Part shown: piece after piece, positions 56,956 through 64,000 of the stretch | Layout: the number at the start of each line of letters is the position of its first letter | How positions within the stretch are numbered: position 1 is the stretch's first letter | NCBI RefSeq assembly: GCF_000420385.1 | Contig: NZ_ATUV01000002.1 | Coordinates: forward strand, 1-64,000 | Direction of reading: 5' to 3' | From: Hippea alviniae EP5-r | Lineage (GTDB): Bacteria > Campylobacterota_A > Desulfurellia > Desulfurellales > Hippeaceae | Length of the DNA: 64,000 bases | Notes under the pieces: model-generated | The model's input: the letters and a program-made list of their open reading frames with translations, nothing else | What the model was told of the DNA's origin: nothing | Database searches by the model: none | Translations under genes and position numbers: made by a program

Positions 56956-58356
56956 ATGGATTTAAAAGAGAAGATTTCAAAAGCACTAAACGAAGGATTT
57001 GACGGCATCGTGGTTTATGAAGAGATTGAAGGCGACCTTGATACACCTGTATCGATTTTAGCAAAGCTCTTAGATGAAGAGAAAATTTTTCTACTTGAGA
57101 GTGCCAAAGAAGACAAAACCTACAGCAGATTCTCGTTTATCGGATTCTCTTTTGGTTCTCACATAACAATAAAAACACGCCAAGATTTAGCACGTTTTAA
57201 AAAACTCAAAGTTTATCAAACAGAGAATCTGGGCAGTTTTAAGGGTGGCTATGTTGGTTATTTTCCTTTTGAAGCTGTTGAGCTGTTCGACGTCTTAAGA
57301 AAACCGTTAAACAAAAAACCCAAAAACTTCGGCGTCTTTTTTGAAGTAAACGAATTTTTAGTCTATGACAACTATACAAACAGGCTATATCTGGGCATGT
57401 TTCACGAATTCAACAAGAATGAAACTTTAGCCTTTAACCTTTCAGCACTAACCGAGAAATTAAAAAACTTCAAGGCAAAATTCAAAGAAAAAAGTTCAAA
57501 AAATATCGCTTATTTCAAACAGACGAAAGCAAAAATAATAGGAAGCATGTTTTCTCAAGAAGAGTTCGAAAATAGCGTAAAACATGTAAAAGAGCTAATA
57601 GAAGAAGGCGAAGCAATTCAGGTTGTTCTAAGCAACTATTATTTGGCAGAAAATATTAATCCTTTTGAGTTTTACAGAAATCTAAGAAGAATAAACCCAT
57701 CGCCTTATATGTTTTTCTTCAAATATAAGGACTTTTATCTTGCCGGCTCATCACCAGAGATACACCTAAGAATAAGAAACAGAATAGCAACAATAAGGCC
57801 TATAGCGGGCACAAGGCCAAAAGGAGAAAACTTAGAAAAAATCAAAAAGGAGCTGTTTAACGACGAGAAAGAGAGAGCTGAACACCTAATGCTTGTTGAC
57901 CTTGCCCGAAACGATTTAGCGAGAGTTTCAAAACCCGCAGCCGTTACGGTCACATCGTTTATGCAACCTGAAGTTTACTCGCACGTAATCCACTTAACTT
58001 CAAATGTTGAAGCAGATTTAGATACAAACACTTCACCAATAGAAGTTGTATCAAACACATTTCCAGCCGGAACCTTAAGCGGTGCACCAAAGGTAAGGGC
58101 GATAGAGATTATCGACGAGATAGAAAAGCATCCAAGAGAAGCATACGGCGGATGCGTCGGTTATATAGGGTTTGATGGTGATTTAGACCTTGCAATCACA
58201 ATAAGAACAGCCATTTTTGAAAACAACACAGCTAAACTGCAGGCTGGTGCAGGCATAGTTTATGACAGCAACCCACACAGCGAGTATTTAGAAACCATAA
58301 ACAAACTAAAGGCACTTCTAAAAGCAGGAGGTATAAACAGTGATACTCTTAATTGA
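56956..58356 (+). CDS. trpE: Anthranilate synthase component I
   Basis: 466 residues from the ATG at 56956, with GGAGGT at 56945-56950; an earlier TTG in frame is not needed. It converts chorismate and ammonia to anthranilate. The N-terminal regulatory half contains LLESAKEDKTYSRFSFIG. The chorismate-binding half has SPEIHLRIRNRIATIRPIAG near residue 265 (abbreviated), GTRPKG, and the C-terminal AYGGCVGYIGFDGDLD. First structural gene, controlled by the tandem attenuator. Confidence 0.95.
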   Translation: MDLKEKISKALNEGFDGIVVYEEIEGDLDTPVSILAKLLDEEKIFLLESAKEDKTYSRFSFIGFSFGSHITIKTRQDLARFKKLKVYQTENLGSFKGGYVGYFPFEAVELFDVLRKPLNKKPKNFGVFFEVNEFLVYDNYTNRLYLGMFHEFNKNETLAFNLSALTEKLKNFKAKFKEKSSKNIAYFKQTKAKIIGSMFSQEEFENSVKHVKELIEEGEAIQVVLSNYYLAENINPFEFYRNLRRINPSPYMFFFKYKDFYLAGSSPEIHLRIRNRIATIRPIAGTRPKGENLEKIKKELFNDEKERAEHLMLVDLARNDLARVSKPAAVTVTSFMQPEVYSHVIHLTSNVEADLDTNTSPIEVVSNTFPAGTLSGAPKVRAIEIIDEIEKHPREAYGGCVGYIGFDGDLDLAITIRTAIFENNTAKLQAGAGIVYDSNPHSEYLETINKLKALLKAGGINSDTLN

Positions 58357-58915
58357 TAACTATGATTCGTTTACTTACAACCTATACCACTATCTTGGGC
58401 TGTTTGACGATGTAAAGGTTGTAAAAAACGATGAGAAATTAAACTCTGTCAAAAATATAAACAATCTAAAAGGCATTGTCATATCACCTGGCCCATCTCA
58501 CCCTAAAAACTCTCTACTTTCGCTTGAGATAATCGACTTTTTCAAGGGAAAATTGCCGATTCTTGGTGTTTGCTTAGGAATACAGGCGATAGGATACTAT
58601 TTTGATTTTACGATAAGAAAAGCAAAAAGAATAATGCATGGCAAGGTTGATGTGATATTAACAAAAACAGAAAGCCTGTTGTTTAAAGATTTGCCAGAAA
58701 ATTTCAAGGCTACAAGGTATCACTCTTTAGTCGTTGACGATATTAAAAGTGATTTTATCGTTAATTCAATTTCCCAAACAGATAACGAGATAATGGGCAT
58801 AGAGCACAGAAAGCTAAGAATTTTTGGCGTTCAGTTTCATCCAGAATCATACGCAAGTCAATTCGGCCTTGAACTGATAAGAAACTTTGTAAAGGGGGTG
58901 TGTAAAAATGATTAA
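58340..58915 (+). CDS. trpG: Anthranilate synthase glutamine amidotransferase component
   Basis: 191 residues, starting GTG with AGGAGG upstream. It delivers ammonia from glutamine to TrpE. The nucleophile elbow is PILGVCLGIQAIGYYF near residue 76, and the His-Glu part of the triad is in FGVQFHPESYAS. Overlaps trpE by 17 bp, so translation is coupled. Not fused to trpD. Confidence 0.95.
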   Translation: MILLIDNYDSFTYNLYHYLGLFDDVKVVKNDEKLNSVKNINNLKGIVISPGPSHPKNSLLSLEIIDFFKGKLPILGVCLGIQAIGYYFDFTIRKAKRIMHGKVDVILTKTESLLFKDLPENFKATRYHSLVVDDIKSDFIVNSISQTDNEIMGIEHRKLRIFGVQFHPESYASQFGLELIRNFVKGVCKND

Positions 58916-59900
58916 AGAAGCTATCGAAAAGCTAAAAAAAGGTGAAAACTTAGGTTTTGAGCTAACAAAAAACATATTCGACAAACTGCTTGAAGGTGTT
59001 GAAGATGAAGAGTTGGCAAAAGAATTCTTAAGCCTGCTTGCAGACAAAAAAGAGACGGCAGATGAGATATACGCTGCGGCTTTGTCCCTAAGAGAGCATG
59101 CAGATGGCATAGAGATTGAAGAGAATGCATTGGATACCTGCGGAACAGGTGGAGACGGCAAAAACACATTCAACATCTCAACAGCATCGGCTATTTTATG
59201 CAGCCTGTTTATTCCTGTCGCAAAGCACGGAAATAGGGCGGTAAGTTCAAAATCTGGCTCGGCAGATGTACTTGATGCATTAAGCATACCAACAACTCTT
59301 AGCAAAGATAAAGCAATCAAGTTCTTTTACGAAAACAAATTCGCATTTCTCTTTGCACCGAATTTTCACCCTGCAACGAAAAATGTTGCTCAAATCCGAA
59401 AAAAGCTAAAACGCAGAACAATTTTCAATCTTATAGGCCCACTCGCAAATCCGTTTTTTGTAAAAAATCAGCTAATAGGCGTATTCTCAACTGACTTTAC
59501 AGAAGCTATCTTTGAAGCAGCTCTAAATTTAGGCATAGATAACATAGCGGTTGTTTCATCTTACGATGGAATGGATGAGATAAGCCCATCCGCAAAAAGC
59601 ATCTGCTTCATAAAAAGAGACGGAATCATAAAACAAATAGAGATTGACCCTTTGGATTTTGGCATACACACAGATTATACGGATATCAAAGGAGAAGATG
59701 CAAAAACAAACGCAAAAATGCTAACAGAAGCATTTGAAGGAAAAAGAGATAAGCTTTCTGAGATTATCTCTTTGAATGCAGGTTTTTCACTCTATATCTC
59801 AGGTATTGCAGATACGCCAAAAGAAGGGTTTAAACTCGCTTTGGAAAGTATCAAAAACGGCAAGGCTTTAGAGAAATTAAACAGTCTAAGGAGAAGCTGA
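58908..59900 (+). CDS. trpD: Anthranilate phosphoribosyltransferase
   Basis: 330 residues. It transfers phosphoribosyl from PRPP to anthranilate. LDTCGTGGDGKNTFNISTAS near residue 76 is the PRPP/anthranilate signature, followed by VAKHGNRAVSSKSGSADVL and FAPNFHPATKNVAQIRK. Overlaps trpG by 8 bp and trpC by 1 bp. Confidence 0.96.
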   Translation: MIKEAIEKLKKGENLGFELTKNIFDKLLEGVEDEELAKEFLSLLADKKETADEIYAAALSLREHADGIEIEENALDTCGTGGDGKNTFNISTASAILCSLFIPVAKHGNRAVSSKSGSADVLDALSIPTTLSKDKAIKFFYENKFAFLFAPNFHPATKNVAQIRKKLKRRTIFNLIGPLANPFFVKNQLIGVFSTDFTEAIFEAALNLGIDNIAVVSSYDGMDEISPSAKSICFIKRDGIIKQIEIDPLDFGIHTDYTDIKGEDAKTNAKMLTEAFEGKRDKLSEIISLNAGFSLYISGIADTPKEGFKLALESIKNGKALEKLNSLRRS

Positions 59901-60637
59901 TGTCCCTGCTAAATAAAATCATAGAATCAAAAAAAGAAGAGATAAAAAAGCTTGACTTATCAGGAAACAGAGAAGGAGAAATTCGCAAATTAAAGATTCA
60001 AAGAGAAAGAGTAAACATAATCGCAGAGATAAAGCCACGCTCACCTTCTGCAGGTTTTATACGAAATATAGAATTAGACGAAATTATAAAAGTTTACAAT
60101 GAAGAAGCTATAGCCATAAGCATTTTAACAGATGAGAAATTCTTTGGCGGCAGCTTCAATCTGCTGAAGACTGCCAAAGAAAAGAGCCTTCTACCTTTGC
60201 TCTGTAAGGATTTTATCATTGATGAGAAGCAAATTCTAAAGGCTTATTTATCGGGTGCAGACCTTATTCTGCTTATTGCAAGGATAGTTGATTTTGAAAA
60301 CTTAAGAGAATTCTACGATACAACTCTGTCGCTTGGCATGGATGCAATTGTTGAGATATTCGATGAAGAAGATTTAAAAAAGGTTGAAAAACTCAAATCG
60401 TCAATCGTTGGCGTAAATTCAAGAAACCTTGATACACTCGAGATATCTATTGAAAAAACAAAGTTTTTACTTAACAGAATAGACTTTCCATGCATAAAAA
60501 TTGCAGAAAGCGGCATAAAGACAAGAAATGATATTGAGCTTTTGAAAAACGACTGTGATGCGTTTCTAATAGGAGAGACACTCTTAAAAAGCAAAAACAT
60601 AAAAGAGAAGTTTAAGGAGCTAAAAGGTGAAGGTTAA
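59900..60637 (+). CDS. trpC: Indole-3-glycerol phosphate synthase
   Basis: 245 residues, TIM barrel. Motifs: NIIAEIKPRSPSAGFIR near residue 39 with the catalytic Lys, ISILTDEKFFGGSFNLL, PLLCKDFIIDEKQI, VGVNSRNLDTLEI, and AESGIKTRNDIELL. Separate from trpF; overlaps it by 11 bp. Confidence 0.95.
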   Translation: MSLLNKIIESKKEEIKKLDLSGNREGEIRKLKIQRERVNIIAEIKPRSPSAGFIRNIELDEIIKVYNEEAIAISILTDEKFFGGSFNLLKTAKEKSLLPLLCKDFIIDEKQILKAYLSGADLILLIARIVDFENLREFYDTTLSLGMDAIVEIFDEEDLKKVEKLKSSIVGVNSRNLDTLEISIEKTKFLLNRIDFPCIKIAESGIKTRNDIELLKNDCDAFLIGETLLKSKNIKEKFKELKGEG

Positions 60638-61199
60638 GTTCTGTGGCATGACGAATTATGAAGATGTGAAGGCTTCGATAGATTTGGGTGTTGATTTTGT
60701 TGGTTTTGTCTTTTACAAAAAGAGCAAACGGTTTATAGATTACAGGCAGGCAAGAGAGATAATCGAAAAAATCAAAGGAGAAGTCAAGACGGTTGGAGTG
60801 TTTGTTGATGAGAGTTGCGAAGAGATTGAAGAGATAATGAACTTCTGTGGTCTTGATTATGCTCAAGTTTACAAAGACTGTCTTTTAAAAAGAAGAATCA
60901 GGGTTTATAGAATCAAGGATAAACTACCAGAAAAGGTTACCGATGGACTGTTGCTGTTTGATAAGTTTACAGACTCAATAGGTGGAAGTGGCAAATCTTT
61001 TGATTTTGATTTGATTAAGGGTTTTCCATTTAAGGATAGGCTTTTTATTGCAGGTGGAATAAGCATAGAAAATGTAAAACTTTTGATTGATATGGGAGTT
61101 TATGGTGTTGATCTTGTAAGCAGCGTTGAAGCGTATCCGGGCAAAAAGGACTTTGAAAAGATGAGAAAATTTATGGAGTTTGTAAGGAGTCAAGAATGA
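60627..61199 (+). CDS. trpF: Phosphoribosylanthranilate isomerase
   Basis: 190 residues, starts GTG, small TIM barrel. [20 protein letters not shown] at the N-terminus holds the catalytic Cys. [15 protein letters not shown] and the C-terminal [19 protein letters not shown] with [16 protein letters not shown] are the phosphate-binding parts. Overlaps trpB by 4 bp. Confidence 0.94.
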   Translation: MKVKFCGMTNYEDVKASIDLGVDFVGFVFYKKSKRFIDYRQAREIIEKIKGEVKTVGVFVDESCEEIEEIMNFCGLDYAQVYKDCLLKRRIRVYRIKDKLPEKVTDGLLLFDKFTDSIGGSGKSFDFDLIKGFPFKDRLFIAGGISIENVKLLIDMGVYGVDLVSSVEAYPGKKDFEKMRKFMEFVRSQE

Positions 61200-62389
61200 A
61201 AAGGTATTTTGGAATATATGGCGGACAATTCGTCTCTGAAACCTTAATTAGAGTTTTAAAGGAGCTCGAAGAAGCGTTTAGAGAGTTTAAAAAGGATAAA
61301 AAGGCAAATGAAGAGCTTAAAAACTATCTTAAAAATTATGCAGGAAGACCAACACCCTTGTATTTTGCAAAAAATTTAAGCTCATCTCTAAACACAAGAA
61401 TTTTCATAAAAAGGGAAGACCTTTTGCACTCAGGAGCACATAAACTAAACAACACGCTTGGTCAAATCATACTTGCAAAATTTATGGGCAAAAAAAGAAT
61501 AGTTGCAGAGACAGGGGCAGGACAGCACGGCGTCGCAACAGCAACAGCAGCAGCCCTGCTTGGTATGGAGTGTGTTGTTTACATGGGTAAAAAAGACGCA
61601 GAAAGGCAAAGGCCGAATCTTTTGAGAATGAAGCTTTTGGGTGCTGAAGTGAGAATTGTAAACAAAGGCTCAATGACTTTGAAAAGTGCAATAAACGAAG
61701 CATTAAGGGATTGGGTTAAGAATGTAAAGACAACACATTATCTAATAGGCAGCGTTGTAGGGCCTTATCCATTCCCGTCTATTGTTGCCTATTTTCAATC
61801 GGTAATAGGCAAAGAAGCAAAAAGACAGATCCTAAAAATGGAAGGAGCTTTGCCCGATAGTGTGATTGCATGTGTAGGTGGCGGAAGTAATGCCATAGGC
61901 ATATTCTCAGGCTTTATAAATGATAAAAATGTTGAATTATACGGCATTGAAGCAGGTGGAGAATCACTTGAATTAGGCAAGCATTCAGCAGCTTTAACAA
62001 AAGGAAGGGTGGGTATCCTGCATGGTGCGATAAGCTATCTTTTGCAGGATGAGTTTGGCCAAATTTCAAAGGTTCACTCTATATCTGCAGGGCTTGACTA
62101 TCCCGGTGTGGGTCCACAGCACAGTTATCTAAAGGATACAGGAAGGGTAAAATACGATGTATGCTTTGATAAGGAAGCGATAGAAGGATTTAAACTCTTA
62201 AGCAGGCTCGAAGGCATCATACCAGCACTTGAAAGCTCTCATGTTCTGGGTTATCTGATAAAAAACAAACACAAATTTCAAAACAAAACTATTATAGTAA
62301 ATCTCTCAGGGAGAGGTGATAAAGACTTACCCATAATAGAAAACATCGGGCTGTTTGACGATATAAACAAACAATTGGTTAATTTATAA
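61196..62389 (+). CDS. trpB: Tryptophan synthase beta chain
   Basis: 397 residues, full length. It condenses indole and serine using [23 protein letters not shown] near residue 80 has the PLP Lys; [19 protein letters not shown] and [15 protein letters not shown] bind substrate and PLP phosphate. Last gene of the trp operon; its TrpA partner is encoded at 49243-49944 under a separate promoter. Confidence 0.97.
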   Translation: MKRYFGIYGGQFVSETLIRVLKELEEAFREFKKDKKANEELKNYLKNYAGRPTPLYFAKNLSSSLNTRIFIKREDLLHSGAHKLNNTLGQIILAKFMGKKRIVAETGAGQHGVATATAAALLGMECVVYMGKKDAERQRPNLLRMKLLGAEVRIVNKGSMTLKSAINEALRDWVKNVKTTHYLIGSVVGPYPFPSIVAYFQSVIGKEAKRQILKMEGALPDSVIACVGGGSNAIGIFSGFINDKNVELYGIEAGGESLELGKHSAALTKGRVGILHGAISYLLQDEFGQISKVHSISAGLDYPGVGPQHSYLKDTGRVKYDVCFDKEAIEGFKLLSRLEGIIPALESSHVLGYLIKNKHKFQNKTIIVNLSGRGDKDLPIIENIGLFDDINKQLVNL

Positions 62390-62455
62390 AGCAAAAACTT
62401 GCAAAATAGTATAAAAATAACTAAAATACTTTAAAACTTACAATTAAAAGGAGAA

Positions 62456-62479
62456 AGGGATTTTTCCCTAATTTTCTTT
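62456..62479 (+). terminator. Weak candidate terminator after trpB
   Basis: Short 5-bp stem AGGGA/TCCCT (62456-62460 with 62465-62469), 4-T loop, followed by AATTTTCTTT. It is the only hairpin seen between trpB and the next gene. Confidence 0.3.
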
Positions 62480-63219
62480 GTGAGAATAAAGTTTACACTC
62501 GAAAGCAACAAAAGTATAATCCTACCCGTTGGTTTTAAAGAGATTATTCAATGGTTTATCTATAATTCTGTAAAAGACGAATGGCTCCACAATGTTGGTT
62601 TTACGAAGGGCAAAAGAAGCTTTAGGTTGTTTTGCTTTTCTGAAATACTTCAAAGGGCAGGTTTATAAAAGATAAGAGTATTTTCATATTCCCACGCACG
62701 ATAAGTTTTATCGTCTCATCGCCCGTTGACTGGATTTTGGAAAAATTGTCAACAGGTTCTCTGATTAACCACGAAATCAATCTTGGCGGGAACATTGTAA
62801 GTTTAAAAGAGATAGCGGTTTTAAAACAGGCTGAAATCAATACAAGCAAGATACTTATAAAAACCCTATCGCCGATTGAGGTTCACTCAACATTTGAGAT
62901 AGAAGGAAAAAAGAAAACTCATTATTACACACCTTTTGAAGAAGATTTCAATAGATTGATAAATGAAAACGCAAAGAAGAAATGGGAAGCGTTTTATAAA
63001 GAAAAATGCCCATTCGAGCTAAAGATAGAGCCTGTTGGATTTAATAAAGAAAAGATTGTCAGGTTTGGACAGAAAAATCGTTATGTAATAGTAAAGGGCT
63101 GGAATGGAAGATTCAGGCTTTACGGCGAACCTGAATTTTTAAGGTTTATAGTCGATGCAGGGCTTGGCAGCAGAAACTCTCAAGGCTTCGGCATGGTGGA
63201 GGTTTTAGGTGGAAAATGA
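62480..63219 (+). pseudogene. cas6: cas6-like CRISPR RNA endoribonuclease, frameshifted
   Basis: Two frames together encode a Cas6-family protein. The first (GTG at 62480) begins MRIKFTLESNKSIILPVGF, continues to SEILQRAGL and stops at 62668. The second continues as KDKSIFIFPRTISFIVSSP and runs to 63219. One missing base near 62667, next to an A-run, accounts for the break; adding one base would give a continuous AGLYKDKS. The C-terminal end GLGSRNSQGFGMVEVLGGK is the glycine-rich loop typical of Cas6. Cas6 cuts CRISPR precursor RNA. No other cas gene or array lies in the window. Either a true pseudogene or a sequencing error. Confidence 0.75.
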
Positions 63220-64000
63220 GATTTTAATCTATCGAGATAAGGATAAAAAGATAGAAGTTTCGTTGAAGGAAGAAACGATTTGGTTAGATGCTCATAAAAT
63301 GGCCTACCTTTTTGATGTTGATAGAACGGTAATTGTAAAGCACATCAGAAATATTTACAAAACTGGAGAATTAAACGAAGAATCAACCTGTGCAAAAATT
63401 GCACAGGTTGCCAAAGACGGCAAAAGAAGAATTATGAATTTATACAACCTTGATGTCATAATCTCTGTCGGTTATCGTGTAAATTCTAAAAAGGCTACAA
63501 TGTTTCGCATATGGGCTACAAATGTTCTCAAAAAAATACCTTGTAAAAGGCTATGCAATAAATGAGAACAAACTTACACAAGAGAAACTCAAAGAACTTG
63601 AAAACACCATAAAACTAATAAAAACACTATTTATACTTCGACCTTAACTGCATCGGAAGTAAAAGGGCTGTTAGAAATCATTGAAAAATACGCAAATACA
63701 TGGAAGTGGATAGAAGAATTTGACACAGGAAAAATCAAGCCGTCAAAAAACATTAAAGAGAAAGAAAAAATAACATATGAAAAAGCAAAAGAAGCTATCA
63801 AAAAACTCAAGAATTATCTTATAAAGCATAATGAAGCATCTGACATTTTTGGCATGGAAAGAGATAAAGGACTTTTTTGAGTGCTCTTAACGGGATTTAC
63901 CAAACATTCGGCGGTGAAGAGTTGTATCCGTCGGTTGAAGAAAAAGCAGCTAATCTTCTCTATTTCGTGGTCAAGAATCACCCTTTTGTTGATGGCAACA
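63209..64000 (+). pseudogene. RhuM-Fic type protein, broken by several frameshifts, cut by window edge
   Basis: Starts GTG at 63209, overlapping the cas6 end. The N-terminal part (IWLDAHKMAYLFDVDRTVIV ... VISVGYRVNSKKATMFRIWA) is a RhuM-type DNA-binding domain. The frame breaks at an A7 run (63529-63535), again near 63622 in an A-run, and again at the T-run near 63870. Spliced across these, the protein continues through KNTIYTSTLTASEVKGLLEI to GIYQTFGGEELYPSVEEKAA and HPFVDGN, the start of the Fic motif that AMPylates targets. Such RhuM-Fic proteins are usually accessory, toxin-like genes. Confidence 0.75.

Noticed and set aside
62390-64000. A CRISPR array near cas6
   Set aside because: No regularly spaced direct repeats were seen up to the window edge.

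Overview
The window is AT-rich, gene-dense bacterial DNA with short intergenic gaps and many overlapping genes. It carries a NADH-module-less complex I, an Nfn-type transhydrogenase, an Aquifex-type aconitase, flagellar switch genes, and Sec/lipoprotein signals typical of a Gram-negative cell envelope. Together these suggest an anaerobic, probably thermophilic, sulfur-respiring bacterium of the Desulfurellales type (Hippea/Desulfurella, Campylobacterota). That placement is an inference from gene content and style, not from a search.

Layout. 1-640: the 5' third of a 16S rRNA gene on the minus strand, with its leader and promoter. 690-5450: envelope and competence genes (YdcF-like, a TPR lipoprotein, SAM hydrolase, ComEC, MEMO). 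5450-13800: a minus-strand housekeeping operon argD-pgpA-cinA-thpR-recA-pilT-recX-alaS that continues into MEMO and comEC. 13838-25963: nuoABCDGHIJKLMN, complex I without nuoE and nuoF, with its own promoter and terminator. 26135-28395: nfnAB, which can exchange electrons between NADH, NADPH and ferredoxin. 28436-37794: a long minus-strand gene string (cheB, fliM, fliY, a CoA-binding protein, murA, hisG, a type-4 UDG, a periplasmic-binding protein, aroB, a TPR protein, a lipoprotein). 37888-39879: aconitase. 39940-45944: hisF-mog-large NAD-glutamate dehydrogenase. 46083-49250: pyk, hisIE and a glycosyltransferase. 49243-49944: trpA, detached from the other trp genes.

50003-56541 is the most unusual part. 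It is a six-gene operon related to complex I and group 4 membrane hydrogenases (HyfC, HyfE, HyfF, HyfG, HyfI and HyfB-like). The membrane-arm residues are kept, but the NuoB/HyfI-like subunit has no cysteine at all, the hydrogenase-like large subunit has lost one cysteine of each Ni-Fe ligand pair, and no ferredoxin subunit is encoded. The operon has a consensus promoter, and its 5' leader folds as a fluoride (crcB-type) riboswitch. I read this as a candidate fluoride-induced ion-translocating complex with no visible redox centres.

Just upstream, on the other strand, is trpEGDCFB (56956-62389). It is preceded by a trp leader peptide with three consecutive Trp codons and three hairpins in series, with an exact antiterminator pairing and a possible second switch. 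The right end (62480-64000) holds a frameshifted cas6 and a RhuM-Fic gene broken at homopolymer runs. No tRNA gene, CRISPR array, insertion sequence or prophage was seen.
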